DNA of 64,000 nt from Streptomyces sp. NBC_00461 (lineage in GTDB: Bacteria > Actinomycetota > Actinomycetes > Streptomycetales > Streptomycetaceae). The first letter of the stretch is position 1. The number at the start of each line of letters is the position of its first letter. Shown here one piece after another: positions 8,840 to 18,452 of the stretch. Location: positions 1,302,001 through 1,366,000 of the forward strand of contig NZ_CP107902.1 in the NCBI RefSeq assembly GCF_036013935.1, read 5' to 3'. A program made the translations under genes and the position numbers. The notes under the pieces are model-generated. The model saw only the letters and a list, made by a program, of their open reading frames with translations, did no database searches and had not been told where the DNA came from.

Positions 8840-10166
8840 GGGCGGTCCAGACGGGGCCGTCGGGGTAGGTGTACTCCTTGAGGGACTCGACGTGCATCTG
8901 CGCGCTCAGTCCCGGGAGTGTCGGCGCCAGGTAGTGGCCGTCCGCGATGCGCACCGGGTCGACGAAGTGCTCGTGCAGGTGGTCGACGTACTCGATGACG
9001 CGGTCCTCGGTCGTGCCGGATACGGCGACGTAGTCGAACATCGACAGGTGCTGGACCATCTCGCACAGGCCGACGCCGCCGGCATGCGGGCAGACGGGGA
9101 CGCCGAACTTGGCGGCGAGCAGCAGGATGGCGATGTTCTCGTTGACGCCGCCGACCCGTGCGGAGTCGATCTGCACGATGTCCACCGCGCCGGCCTGGAG
9201 GAGTTGCTTGAAGACGACCCGGTTGGCGATGTGCTCGCCGGTGGCGACCTTGATGGGGCTGACGGCCTTGCGGATGGCGGCGTGGCCGAGGATGTCGTCG
9301 GGTGAGGTGGGTTCCTCGATCCAGTACGGCTCGTAGGGCGCCAGGGCGTGCATCCACTCGATCGCCGGCTGGATGTCCCACCTCTGGTTGGCGTCCACGG
9401 CGATGCGGATGCCGTCGCCGACCGTTTCGCGGGCCGTGCGCATGCGGCGTACGTCGTCCTCCAGGTCCGCGCCGACCTTCAGCTTGATCTGGGTGAAGCC
9501 GTCCGCGACGGCCTCGCGGGCCAGGCGGGCCAGCTTCTCGTCGGAGTAGCCGAGCCAGCCGGGAGTGGTGGTGTAGGCGGGGTAGCCGCGCTCCAGCAGG
9601 CGGGCGATGCGCTCCTGGCGGCCCGGTTCGGCGCGGCGCAGGATCTCCAGCGCCTCTTCGGGGGTGATCGCGTCGCTGAGCCAGCGGAAGTCGACCTGGG
9701 CGACCAGGTCCTCGGGCGACATCTCGCCGAGGAACTGCCACACCGGCTTGCCGGCCCGCTTGGCGGCCAGGTCCCAGGCGGCGTTGACGACCGCGCCGGT
9801 GGCCATGTGGATGGCGCCCTTCTCCGGGCCGAGCCAGCGCAGTTGGGGATCGTGGACGAGGGTGCGCGAGAACGCACCGAGGTCGCCGCAGACCTCTTCG
9901 ACCGACAGGCCCACCACGTGCGGGGCCAGGGCCGCGATGGCAGCGGCCTGGACATCGTTGCCGCGGCCGGTGGTGAAGGCCAGGGCGTGGCCCTCCAGTC
10001 CGTCGCCGGCGTCGGTGCGCAGGACGACGTAGGCGGCGGAGTAGTCGGGTTCGGGGTTCATCGCGTCCGACCCGTCCAGGTGCTCGGACGTCGGGAAGCG
10101 CACGTCCAGCACGTCGAGGGCGGTGATGCGGGCAGAGGCCGGTGAAGAGGACAGGGCGGATGACAT
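8832..10166 (-). CDS. L-fuconate dehydratase (enolase superfamily)
   Basis: The 444-residue enolase-superfamily protein has the Lys pair in QIKLKVG, metal ligands in [13 protein letters not shown] and ATGEH, and the His base in CPHAGGVGL, the full set described for L-fuconate dehydratase (FucD). The N-terminal capping domain contains DYSAAYVVL and [10 protein letters not shown], as in that family. It converts L-fuconate to 2-keto-3-deoxy-L-fuconate. The ATG at 10166 is chosen because AGGAG lies eight bases upstream; an in-frame start ten codons earlier lacks a site. This gene is the strongest single indicator that the operon handles L-fucose. Confidence 0.92.
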   Translation of the reverse strand: MSSALSSSPASARITALDVLDVRFPTSEHLDGSDAMNPEPDYSAAYVVLRTDAGDGLEGHALAFTTGRGNDVQAAAIAALAPHVVGLSVEEVCGDLGAFSRTLVHDPQLRWLGPEKGAIHMATGAVVNAAWDLAAKRAGKPVWQFLGEMSPEDLVAQVDFRWLSDAITPEEALEILRRAEPGRQERIARLLERGYPAYTTTPGWLGYSDEKLARLAREAVADGFTQIKLKVGADLEDDVRRMRTARETVGDGIRIAVDANQRWDIQPAIEWMHALAPYEPYWIEEPTSPDDILGHAAIRKAVSPIKVATGEHIANRVVFKQLLQAGAVDIVQIDSARVGGVNENIAILLLAAKFGVPVCPHAGGVGLCEMVQHLSMFDYVAVSGTTEDRVIEYVDHLHEHFVDPVRIADGHYLAPTLPGLSAQMHVESLKEYTYPDGPVWTARV

Positions 10167-10263
10167 GGAGGCAACTCCTGTGAGGGCAGGGGCCACAAGG
10201 GCCCGTGCGACGAGATACGGGGCGGAAGAGGAAGGTGGCGGGCGGCCTGGACGGCCGCCCGGT

Positions 10264-11307
10264 TCATTCCTGGACCTTGCCGCCCGTGATGCGGGAGATG
10301 GTCAGCGCGACCAGGATGATCAGGCCGTTGAGGGCGCCGATCCACTGCGCCGGGACGCCCGCGAGGGTGAGCACGTTCTGGATCATGAAGAGGAGGAGGA
10401 TGCCGCTGAAGGCCCCGAACATGGTGCCCTTGCCGCCGTTGAGGCTGATTCCGCCGATGACGGCGGCGGCGAAGACGGTGAAGATGTAGCCGTTGCCCTG
10501 GGCCGAGGCGACCGAGGCCAGGCGTCCGGAGAGCATCAGTCCGGCGAGGGCGGCGAGCAGGCTGCCTGCGACGATGACGATCCACAGCACCCGGTCGGTG
10601 CGGATGCCGGCCGCCTTCGCGGCGTCGACGTTGCCGCCGATGGCGTACAGCGAGCGGCCGAAGCTGGTCCAGCCGAGCACCACGATGGCCACGGCGAACA
10701 GCACCAGGCAGATCCAGATGGAGGCGGGCATCCCGAACCATTCGGCGGTGCCCAGGTAGAGCATGGACTCCGGCAGTTGGAAGAAGGTCTGGCCGCCGGA
10801 GATGCCCGTGAGGACGCCGCGCAGCACGATCAGCATGCCGAGGGTGACGATGAAGCCGTTGAGGCCGAAACGGATGATCAGCAGGGAGTTGATGACGCCG
10901 ACGAGCGCACCCACGGCGAGCGTGACGGGAATCGACCAGGCGCCGGGCAGCAGCCCGAGCCCGTGTCCGGCGCCGGCCGGCACCACCAGCCAGGCCGCCA
11001 CACCGGGTGCCAGGCCCATGGTGGACTCAAGGGACAGGTCCATTTTCTTGACGATCAGGATCATCGCCTGGGCGAGGACCAGCAGAGCCATCTCGGACAT
11101 GGTCTGCAGGACGTTGATGAGGTTGTCGGCCTGGAGGAAGACCGGGTTGACGATCTGGCCGACGATCGCGATGACGACGATCGCCGGGACGAGCGCGAGG
11201 TCGCGCAGGCGTGCCACGGGTATCCGGCCGCCGAACAGCGCGACCCGCTTCGCTTCCGGTTCCTTCTCCGGAGGGGCGGTGGTGTCCGCGAGGACGGTTT
11301 CAGGCAT
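10264..11307 (-). CDS. CUT2 sugar ABC transporter permease (RbsC type)
   Basis: The 347-residue membrane protein has about eight to ten hydrophobic segments and the RbsC-type signatures [37 protein letters not shown] and [11 protein letters not shown]. It forms the channel of a ribose-like importer. Its start lies inside the end of the ATPase gene (eight-base overlap). The neighbouring catabolic genes suggest L-fucose as cargo. Confidence 0.9.
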   Translation of the reverse strand: MPETVLADTTAPPEKEPEAKRVALFGGRIPVARLRDLALVPAIVVIAIVGQIVNPVFLQADNLINVLQTMSEMALLVLAQAMILIVKKMDLSLESTMGLAPGVAAWLVVPAGAGHGLGLLPGAWSIPVTLAVGALVGVINSLLIIRFGLNGFIVTLGMLIVLRGVLTGISGGQTFFQLPESMLYLGTAEWFGMPASIWICLVLFAVAIVVLGWTSFGRSLYAIGGNVDAAKAAGIRTDRVLWIVIVAGSLLAALAGLMLSGRLASVASAQGNGYIFTVFAAAVIGGISLNGGKGTMFGAFSGILLLFMIQNVLTLAGVPAQWIGALNGLIILVALTISRITGGKVQE

Positions 11308-12862
11308 TGAGGGCCACTCCTTCCATCGCGGCCACGAGGTCGTGGTCGTGCCAGCCGCGGGCGATCTCTGAGGTCACACGGCCCTGGAACATCACCAGGA
11401 CCCGGTCACACATGCGCAGGTCGTCTAGTTCGTCGGAGGCGATGAGCACTCCGGTGCCGGTCTGCGCGGTCTCCTCGACCTTGCCGAGGAGGAACTCCTT
11501 GGAGCGCACGTCCACGCCCGCGGTCGGGTTGATCAGCACCAGCAGACGCGGGTCGTCGGCCAGGGCGCGGGCCATGACGACCTTCTGCTGGTTGCCTCCG
11601 GACAGGGCGGAGACGGGCAGGTCGGGACCGGGAGTCTTGATCGCCAGGTTCTCGATCATGCCTTCGGCGAGCCGGTCCCGGCGGTTGCGGCTGAGGAACC
11701 CGTTCGAGCCGAGGCGCTTCGGCACGGACAGTGTGGCGTTGTCCGCGATGGACATGTCCGGAACGAAGCCCTGGTGGTGCCGGTCCTGGGGGACGAATCC
11801 GGCGCCGGCGGCGAGCGCCGCGGGCACGCTGCCCGGCCGGGGCCGGTTCCCGGCGATCTCCACCTCGCCGGCAGCGGCCGAGCGCAGCCCTACGACGGTC
11901 TCGGCGACCTCGGTGCGCCCGCTGCCGGCGGCGCCCGCGAGGCCGACGATCTCGCCGGCCCCGACCTGGAGGCTGACCTCGTCGTAGGTGTCGCCTCGCA
12001 GAGCACGGACGTTCAGTGCGGCCGTGGCGCCGGGGGTGAGGGTGCTCGCCCGTTGCCCCTGCCGGTCGGCCGCCGCCTCGCCGGTCATCGCCGCGACCAG
12101 ATCGGCGCGGCCGAGTTCCGCGACCGGCGCCGTGACGATGTGCCGGGCGTCGCGGAAGACCGTCACCATGTCGCAGATCTCGTAGACCTCCTGGAGATGG
12201 TGACTGATGAACAGGAACGTCACGCCCTGGCGCTGCAGGTCGCGGATGCGGCCGAAGAGCCGGTTGATCGCCGCGCCGTCGAGCTGGGCGGTGGGCTCGT
12301 CGAGGATGATGAACCGGGCACCGAAGGACAGCGCGCGGGCGATCTCGACGAACTGCTTCTGCTCGACGCTCAGTTCACCCGCTGAGGTGTGTGGGTCGAC
12401 GTCCACCGACCAGGTCGCCAGGAGTTCCTGGGCGCGCCGTCGGGTGGCCTGCCAGCTGATGAGCCGGCTGCGTCCGTGGTCGTGCCGGTTCAGGAAGAGG
12501 TTCTCGGCGACGGTCAGGGTGGGGATGATCGTGGACTTCTGGTACACGCAGGCCACGCGTTGCCGCCAGGCGTCCCGGTCGGCGGGCCGGGGGGCGCTCT
12601 CGCCGCCGAAGGTGACCGTTCCCTCGTCGGGGGTCTGAAGGCCGGTGAGGACCGACACCAGGGTCGACTTGCCGGCTCCGTTGCGGCCGACGAGAGCGTG
12701 GGTCTCGCCGGGCCTGATGGTGATCCGGGCGCCGTTGAGCGCCACGGTCGGACCGAATCGCTTGACTATGCCCGTCGCCTCGACGACGGGCGGGTCCGCC
12801 GGGACCCGTCCGCCGTCCGCCGGGGCGGGCGCGGGGGTGACTGCTGGCTCCCCGTCGCTCAT
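11300..12862 (-). CDS. CUT2 sugar ABC transporter ATP-binding protein (RbsA type, two NBDs)
   Basis: The 520-residue protein carries two nucleotide-binding domains. The first (about 25-260) has Walker A GRNGAGKS, signature LSVEQKQ and Walker B FIILDEPT. The second (about 270-515) has GAAGSGRTE, LSGGNQQK, but VLINPTAGVDV where the Walker B Asp and the catalytic Glu would normally be. That makes the second site probably non-hydrolytic, as in other asymmetric RbsA-type proteins. It lies between the binding protein (45-base gap) and the permease (overlap). Confidence 0.9.
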   Translation of the reverse strand: MSDGEPAVTPAPAPADGGRVPADPPVVEATGIVKRFGPTVALNGARITIRPGETHALVGRNGAGKSTLVSVLTGLQTPDEGTVTFGGESAPRPADRDAWRQRVACVYQKSTIIPTLTVAENLFLNRHDHGRSRLISWQATRRRAQELLATWSVDVDPHTSAGELSVEQKQFVEIARALSFGARFIILDEPTAQLDGAAINRLFGRIRDLQRQGVTFLFISHHLQEVYEICDMVTVFRDARHIVTAPVAELGRADLVAAMTGEAAADRQGQRASTLTPGATAALNVRALRGDTYDEVSLQVGAGEIVGLAGAAGSGRTEVAETVVGLRSAAAGEVEIAGNRPRPGSVPAALAAGAGFVPQDRHHQGFVPDMSIADNATLSVPKRLGSNGFLSRNRRDRLAEGMIENLAIKTPGPDLPVSALSGGNQQKVVMARALADDPRLLVLINPTAGVDVRSKEFLLGKVEETAQTGTGVLIASDELDDLRMCDRVLVMFQGRVTSEIARGWHDHDLVAAMEGVALNA

Positions 12863-12907
12863 CTCAACCGCCTTGTTCTCGTGAGCCGTCGCGTTCCTGG
12901 TCGGGGA

Positions 12908-13969
12908 TCAGCCGAGGTTGTTGCCCCACAGCGCCTTGTCGTCGCTCTTGACGCTCGGCACACCGCCGTAGGTGCCGCCGTCGGCGGTGACGAGCGGTGC
13001 GGAGAGCTGGTCCTCCAGCACACCGTCACGGACCTGGATGATGGTGCTGTCGTGGTCGGTCTTGCCGGGCTTGAACGTCTTCCCGTCGATCGCGGCCTTG
13101 AGGTAGTACAGGGCGTACTTGGCGTAGAGGTCGGCCGGCTGGGAGACGGTGGCGTCGATCTTCCCGGCGGCGATGGACTTCAGCTCTTCGGGGATGCCGT
13201 CGTTGGAGACGACGAAGACGTGCTTCTTGTCCGTCGGGTCGACCAACAGGCCCTTCTGCTTGAGGACTTGGAGCGTGCCGGACAGGGCGAAGCTGGCCTC
13301 CATGTAGACACCCTTGATGTCCGGGTGGGCGGTCAGGTCGGTCTGCAGCTTCTGCGCGGCGACCGCACCGTCCCAGTTGGTGGCCTCGCCGAACACCTTG
13401 ATGCCGGGGTAGTTCTTCTTCATGCAGGCGTTGAACGCCTCGGTGCGGTCACGGCCGTTGATGGAGTCGAGGCCGCCCTCCAGCATCACGACCTTGCCCT
13501 TTCCGCCGAGCTTGGTGCCGAGGTACTGACACGCCTTCTCGCCGTAGGCGCGGTTGTCGGCGCGCACGACCATGAACACCTTGCCGCTGTCGGGGCGCGT
13601 GTCCACGGTGACCACCGGGATCTTCTTCGCCTCCAGCTGCGCCAGCGTCGGCGCGATGGCGGCGGTGTCCTGCGGGGCCATCGCGATGCCCTTGACGCCC
13701 TGGCTGATGAACGTCTGCGCGTTGGCGGTGAGCTTGGCGACGTCGTTCTGCGAGTTGGTGGTCTTGAGCGAGAGGCCGAGCTTCTTGCCGTACTCCGGCG
13801 TGTACTTGATGTAGGAGTTCCAGAAGTCGGTGTCGGAGCGCGGGTAGTCGACGCCGACCAGCGGCGCGTCACCAGAGGCCGATGTGCTGGAGCCGCTGCT
13901 GCAAGCACTGAGCAGCGCCAGTGCGGACAGGGTGGAGACGGTAGAACAGAGGGCGGTTCTGAGTCTCAT
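12908..13969 (-). CDS. CUT2 sugar-binding lipoprotein (RbsB type), first gene of the L-fucose operon
   Basis: The 353-residue protein has a lipoprotein signal (RTALCSTVSTLSALALLSAC, lipobox LSAC with Cys at 23) followed by a Ser/Gly linker and a periplasmic-binding-protein-like type I fold (VGVDYPRSDTDFWNSY, GIAMAPQD, VVTVDTRP, VVSNDGIPEE). It is the leading gene of the minus-strand operon. The upstream region 13970-14389 carries several copies of an ATGGGATGT-type motif. Expected cargo is L-fucose or a fucosyl sugar (context inference). Confidence 0.9.
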   Translation of the reverse strand: MRLRTALCSTVSTLSALALLSACSSGSSTSASGDAPLVGVDYPRSDTDFWNSYIKYTPEYGKKLGLSLKTTNSQNDVAKLTANAQTFISQGVKGIAMAPQDTAAIAPTLAQLEAKKIPVVTVDTRPDSGKVFMVVRADNRAYGEKACQYLGTKLGGKGKVVMLEGGLDSINGRDRTEAFNACMKKNYPGIKVFGEATNWDGAVAAQKLQTDLTAHPDIKGVYMEASFALSGTLQVLKQKGLLVDPTDKKHVFVVSNDGIPEELKSIAAGKIDATVSQPADLYAKYALYYLKAAIDGKTFKPGKTDHDSTIIQVRDGVLEDQLSAPLVTADGGTYGGVPSVKSDDKALWGNNLG

Positions 13970-14039
13970 CGGTGCTTCCTTGCGCCGGTCCCATAGGGGA
14001 GATTTTCGCTCGACGACGTCCGTCCATCGCCTGTAGCAG

Positions 14040-14050
14040 AGATGGGATGT
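14040..14050 (+). promoter_or_regulatory. Candidate operator AGATGGGATGT
   Basis: This copy of the ATGGGATGT motif lies about 70 bases upstream of the binding-protein start. It is followed by TTATAG, similar to the TTAAAG that follows the perfect copy at 21636. Confidence 0.5.
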
Positions 14051-14157
14051 TTATAGAGCGGCTTCCGGCGGCCTGTCCACCCCTCTGCGCGAAATCGCGG
14101 CGAAATTGACCACTTCGCAAGCCGCCGGGAGGACGAGTGGCGCCTCCAAGGGAATAT

Positions 14158-14168
14158 CCATCCCATCA
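14158..14168 (-). promoter_or_regulatory. Candidate operator (reverse of CCATCCCATCA)
   Basis: Read on the minus strand this is TGATGGGATGG, matching eight of the nine core bases of ATGGGATGT. It lies midway between the two divergent genes and is the weakest of the set. Confidence 0.35.
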
Positions 14169-14311
14169 ATCGCCGTCGCTTGATGACTCGTGTCGATCAT
14201 GGAGCGCATGCGGGACATGCCATGTTTACGCGGTCGCAACACGTCTGAGGTCGGAACAAAAACGGCAATTCACCCGCCGCGATGGCCACTTTCATCCCTG
14301 CACGCTGGTTG

Positions 14312-14322
14312 ACATCCCATGG
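14312..14322 (-). promoter_or_regulatory. Candidate operator (reverse of ACATCCCATGG)
   Basis: On the minus strand it reads CCATGGGATGT, identical to the 11 bases at 21755-21765. It overlaps a TTGACA sequence about 75 bases upstream of the alpha-L-fucosidase start, a position suited to repression of that gene. Confidence 0.5.
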
Positions 14323-14389
14323 CGAAATGGCCGACCTTCATCTGTGGCCCTGCCTTCCCCCTGTCCCCTTCCGCACCAGGGATGTGTAC

Positions 14390-16618
14390 ATGCCTAGCTC
14401 GACCAACGGTCAGCCGTTCCTGGCCTCCGAGGCCCCCGTGGCCACGGCGGCCGCTGACGGAGGTGCGTCCGGCGCCGGCCCCGCCGAGGCGGCACCCGGC
14501 ACCTACACGCCCGACTGGGACTCGGTCGACCAGCACCCGCCGGCTCCGGAGTGGTTCCAGGACGCGAAGTTCGGAATCTACTTCCACTGGGGCGCCTTCA
14601 GCGTCCCCGCCGCCGACAACGAGTGGTACCCGCGCAACATGTACGAGGCGGGCAGCAACGCCAACCAGCACCACATCGCGACCTACGGCGAGCCCTCGGC
14701 ATGGCCGTACCACAACTTCATCGACGGAGCTCAGAACCCGGCGGGTGACACCGTGCAGTTCGCCCCGAAGCTGAAGTCGACCGGTGGGAACTTCGACCCC
14801 GAGGAGTGGGTGCAGCTGTTCGTCGACGCCGGCGCCAGGTTCGCCGGCCCGGTCGCCGAGCACCACGACGGTTTTTCCATGTGGGACAGCCAGGTCAACG
14901 AGTGGAACTCGGTGAACAAGAGTCCCGGTCTCGACCTACTGCGGCTCTTCTCCACGGCCATCCGCGCCAAGGGCCTGAAGCTGCTGGTGGCCATGCACCA
15001 CGCGTACCACATCAACGGCTTCTACGAGTACGTCCCCGCCCAGACGGACCCCCGCCTCAAGAGGCTCTACGGGCAGTTGGGCGCGGCCGCGGAGAACGAG
15101 CGCTGGTTCGACAAGCTCAAGGAGGTCATCGACCGCTCCCAGCCCGACATCCTGTGGCAGGACTTCACGCTGGACGGCGTCGACGAGGCACAGCGCCTGA
15201 ACTTCCTGGCGTACTACTACAACCAGGCGGAAAGCTGGGGCCGGGAAGTCGTCGCCACCTACAAGGACGGCATGAACGGCAAGGGCGAGGTCTTCGACTA
15301 CGAGCGCGGTGGTCCGGGCGACCTCACCGCCCCGTACTGGCTGACCGACGACAGCGTCTCCAGTTCCAGCTGGTGCTACACCGAGGGCATCGGCTACTAC
15401 ACCGTCGAGGAGATGCTGCACTCGTTCATCGACCGGGTCAGCAAGAACGGCAACGTGCTGCTGAACATCGCGCCGATGGCCGACGGCACCATCCCCCAGG
15501 CGCAGAAGGACATCCTGCTCGGCATCGGGGACCACCTGAAGCGCTTCGGCGAGTCGGTGTACGCGACCCGCGCCTGGACGGCGTACGGCGAGGGCCCGAC
15601 GAAGATGGGCGGCGGCTCGTTCACCACGCCACACGCCGGCACGCCGCAGGACGTCCGCTTCACCCGCAACAAGGACGGCGACGTCCTGTACGCCAGCGTC
15701 CTCGGCTGGCCCGGCGACTCCCTGACGATCAAGACCCTGGGCTCGGACCGGATCGACCTCTCCTCGCTCACCTCGGTGGAGCTGCTCGGGAACACCGCCG
15801 GCACCTACATCGACCTGCCGGCGCCGGCCCAGAACTCCTCCGGCCTCACGGTCACCCTGCCGTCCTCGGCGCCGTACAGCGCGGGCGCCTACGTCCTGAA
15901 GCTCACCTTCTCCGGCACGATCCCGGGCCTGCGGCCGCTCGCCGGCGCCATCGCCTTCGCGAAGGCCGACTACACGGGCAACTCCGCCGTCCTCACCATC
16001 GGCGACCACACCGCGGCCGACCTGACCGAGGCCGGACTGAACCCGGGCACCGCCTCCTCCCTCCAGCCGGCCCCCGGCTGCCAGGTGACCGGTTACTCCG
16101 GAGACGACTTCACCGGCAACTCCTGGACCTTCACCGCCGAAAACCCCGACCTGCGCGTCGCCGGCGACGACGACCGGATCACCTCGCTGAAGGTCCAGTT
16201 CGACCCGGCCGCGTACTTCCGGATCACCAACGTCGCCAACGGACTCGCCCTGCACAGCGATGTCGACTCCGGCTCCGGCCTCACGCTGTACACCTCGGAC
16301 AGCAGCACCAACCAGCAGTGGCAGCCGGTGGCCGTCGACGGCGGCTACTACAAGCTGGTCAACCGCACGAACGGCATGGTCGCCGACGGCTCGGGCGCCA
16401 CCGCCGACGGCTCCTCGGCAGGGCAGGCCGCCTGGAACGGCGGTGCCGACCAGCAGTGGACGATCACCCAGCGGGGCGGCGACACCTTCTCGATCGTCAA
16501 CCGCACCACCGGCCTGGCCCTCGACGGCGGCGGCCCCGACGTCGAGTCGGGTTCCCCCGCCAGGCAGTGGACGTACGTCAGCAGCAACAACCTGCTGTGG
16601 ACCTTCACCGCGCTGTAG
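14390..16618 (+). CDS. GH29 alpha-L-fucosidase with C-terminal CBM13 module
   Basis: The 742-residue protein has a GH29 catalytic barrel (about 45-400): WFQDAKFGIYFHWG, AEHHDGFSMWDS, and PDILWQDF, in which Asp258 is the expected nucleophile. A beta-sandwich follows, then a crystallin-like segment and a ricin-type lectin module (about 605-742) with NQQW, DQQW and RQW repeats. It removes L-fucose from glycans such as fucosylated xyloglucan, and faces the L-fucose operon. The ATG at 14390 has AGGGA seven bases upstream. Oddly no working signal peptide is visible: residues 7-25 read like a decayed Tat signal (FLAS..PVATAAADGG without twin arginine), although CBM13 modules usually act outside the cell. 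Confidence 0.9.
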   Translation: MPSSTNGQPFLASEAPVATAAADGGASGAGPAEAAPGTYTPDWDSVDQHPPAPEWFQDAKFGIYFHWGAFSVPAADNEWYPRNMYEAGSNANQHHIATYGEPSAWPYHNFIDGAQNPAGDTVQFAPKLKSTGGNFDPEEWVQLFVDAGARFAGPVAEHHDGFSMWDSQVNEWNSVNKSPGLDLLRLFSTAIRAKGLKLLVAMHHAYHINGFYEYVPAQTDPRLKRLYGQLGAAAENERWFDKLKEVIDRSQPDILWQDFTLDGVDEAQRLNFLAYYYNQAESWGREVVATYKDGMNGKGEVFDYERGGPGDLTAPYWLTDDSVSSSSWCYTEGIGYYTVEEMLHSFIDRVSKNGNVLLNIAPMADGTIPQAQKDILLGIGDHLKRFGESVYATRAWTAYGEGPTKMGGGSFTTPHAGTPQDVRFTRNKDGDVLYASVLGWPGDSLTIKTLGSDRIDLSSLTSVELLGNTAGTYIDLPAPAQNSSGLTVTLPSSAPYSAGAYVLKLTFSGTIPGLRPLAGAIAFAKADYTGNSAVLTIGDHTAADLTEAGLNPGTASSLQPAPGCQVTGYSGDDFTGNSWTFTAENPDLRVAGDDDRITSLKVQFDPAAYFRITNVANGLALHSDVDSGSGLTLYTSDSSTNQQWQPVAVDGGYYKLVNRTNGMVADGSGATADGSSAGQAAWNGGADQQWTITQRGGDTFSIVNRTTGLALDGGGPDVESGSPARQWTYVSSNNLLWTFTAL

Positions 16619-16639
16619 CCGGCGGGCCCGCCGCCGCGG

Positions 16640-16659
16640 GGCGGCCGTCGTCGGCCGCC
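16640..16659 (+). terminator. Hairpin downstream of the GH29 gene
   Basis: GGCGGCCG pairs with CGGCCGCC around the loop TCGT, 21 bases after the GH29 stop codon. There is no T tract, as is common in Streptomyces. Confidence 0.5.
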
Positions 16660-16816
16660 GGCGGTGCGAACCTCCAGCCGTACGACCGGTGTGATTTCTA
16701 AGGGAATCCGCAGGCGCAGCACTGTTCCCGTGTGCCGCGGCGCAGCGGTCCGATCGCGTCCGGGATGCCACCCGTGCCCCTGGCGCGGGTGGCCAGACTC
16801 AGCGAAAGGGTCACGA

Positions 16817-18391
16817 ATGCAAAAGAATGGCATGCATATGACATCAAGCGGGTCGTGGTGGGGCCGTGGGAGGCGTGCGGGGGTACTCACCGCGGTGACC
16901 GCCCTGATGACGGGGCTGTTGACCGGGTTGGGTGCCGCCGGGTCGGCGCAGGCGGCCACCGTGGACACGAACGCCTCGTACGTGCTGGTCAACCGTGGCA
17001 GCGGCAAGGCGCTCGACGTGGCGGGCGCGAGCACCGCCGACGGGGCGAGTGTGACGCAGTGGTCGCGCACCGACAGCACCAACCAGCGGTTCCAGTTCGT
17101 CGACTCGGGCGGCGGCTACTACCGGCTCAGGGCGCAGCACTCCGGCAAGGTGCTGGACGTGCTCAACGTCTCCGCCGCCGACCACGCGGACGTCGTGCAG
17201 TGGGGCGACACCAACGGCACCAACCAGCAGTTCCGGCTGGCCGACTCCTCGGACGGCTACGTCCGGCTGCTCAACCGCAACAGCGGCAAGGCCCTCGAAG
17301 TCGACAACGCCTCCACCGCGGACGGCGCCAAAGTCGTGCAGTTCACCGACTGGGGCGGAGCCAACCAGCAATGGCAACTCGTGCGCTCGGCAGGTGTGCT
17401 GGCACAGGTGCACACCGCGGGACGGGTCAAGGACGCCGGAAGCACCGTGCAGTACAGCTGGCCCGGCGTGTACTTCGAGGGCCGGGTCAGCGGCACCGGC
17501 GTGGGTATCGTGCTGAACGACTCGGCCGCCGACTACGACGTCCAGATCGACGGAGCCACCGTCGCCACGCTCGTCACGCCCGGCAACACCACGCACTGGA
17601 TCAACGGCCTGTCGAACAGCACGCACACCGTCCGGCTCGTCAAGCGCAACGACACCCCGGGGGACACCAGCACCTTCGGAGGCTTCGTCGCCGCGCCCGG
17701 CGGTGCCGTACTGAGCAAACCCGCCGCCCGCAGCCGCCAGATCGAGTTCATCGGCGACTCCCTCACGGTGGGCTACGGCAATCTCTCGACCTCCCGCACC
17801 TGCACCTCGGACCAGCTCAAGCGGAACACCAACACCGATGTGAGCTACGGCGCCCTCACCGCCCGGCAGCTGAACGCCGACTACCAGATCAACGGCTACT
17901 CGGGCCTCGGCATGGTGCGTAACTACAACGGAGGCCGGACGGACGTCACCTACCGGTCCTTCTACGACCGTGCCCTGCTGAACGTGCCCGGCGACGTCTG
18001 GCAGAACCCGGGCACCTGGCGCCCCCAGGTCGTGGTGATCAATCTCGGCACCAACGACTTCTCGACGGCCATCAACCCCGGTGAACCGTGGACTCCGGAC
18101 AGCCTCGCGGCCGGCTACCGCAACGCCTACGGCGACTTCATCCAGAAGCTGCGCACGCGCTACGGGCCCGACACGACCATCGTGGCGGTGGGTGCCGGCC
18201 AGTACGCCGGCCATGTCCAGCAGGTCGTCAAGGCGCGCAACGACGCCGGCGACAGCCGGGTCCGCTACTGGGCCCTCGACGACTCGGGCCTGGACTTCCT
18301 CGGCTGCGACTGGCACTACTCGGCCCACGACGACCGACTCATCGCCGACCGGCTCACCCCGTTCCTCACCGGTCTGCCGACAGGCTGGTGA
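16817..18391 (+). CDS. Secreted SGNH esterase with N-terminal CBM13 (CE2-like acetylesterase)
   Basis: The 524-residue protein has a signal peptide (about 1-46, ending GSAQA), a ricin-type lectin module with three QxW repeats (about 50-190: NQRF, NQQF, NQQW), a jelly-roll domain (about 195-300) and an SGNH esterase domain. Ser315 lies in GDSLTVGYG, Asn in LGTNDFS, and Asp498-x-His500 in CDWHYS. Jelly-roll plus SGNH is the layout of carbohydrate esterase family 2. It would deacetylate plant glucans or hemicellulose. GAAAGGG precedes the ATG. It lies 198 bases after GH29 on the same strand. Confidence 0.85.
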   Translation: MQKNGMHMTSSGSWWGRGRRAGVLTAVTALMTGLLTGLGAAGSAQAATVDTNASYVLVNRGSGKALDVAGASTADGASVTQWSRTDSTNQRFQFVDSGGGYYRLRAQHSGKVLDVLNVSAADHADVVQWGDTNGTNQQFRLADSSDGYVRLLNRNSGKALEVDNASTADGAKVVQFTDWGGANQQWQLVRSAGVLAQVHTAGRVKDAGSTVQYSWPGVYFEGRVSGTGVGIVLNDSAADYDVQIDGATVATLVTPGNTTHWINGLSNSTHTVRLVKRNDTPGDTSTFGGFVAAPGGAVLSKPAARSRQIEFIGDSLTVGYGNLSTSRTCTSDQLKRNTNTDVSYGALTARQLNADYQINGYSGLGMVRNYNGGRTDVTYRSFYDRALLNVPGDVWQNPGTWRPQVVVINLGTNDFSTAINPGEPWTPDSLAAGYRNAYGDFIQKLRTRYGPDTTIVAVGAGQYAGHVQQVVKARNDAGDSRVRYWALDDSGLDFLGCDWHYSAHDDRLIADRLTPFLTGLPTGW

Positions 18392-18452
18392 CGGCACCGA
18401 AGGCCCACGAGCACCACGGTTCCGGCCACGGGACATCCCGCTCCTGAGCGAC

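Larger units (their letters stand above)
13970..14389. promoter_or_regulatory. Divergent control region between the L-fucose operon and the alpha-L-fucosidase gene
   Basis: This 420-base region separates the binding-protein gene (minus strand) from the GH29 gene (plus strand) and has no convincing gene. It holds three copies of a motif related to ATGGGATGT (14040-14050, 14158-14168, 14312-14322) and a separate perfect 5-1-5 palindrome, ACATGCCATGT, at 14215-14225. TTGACA overlaps the third copy (14309-14314), which could place an operator on a -35 element. Both promoters are expected here. Confidence 0.6.
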
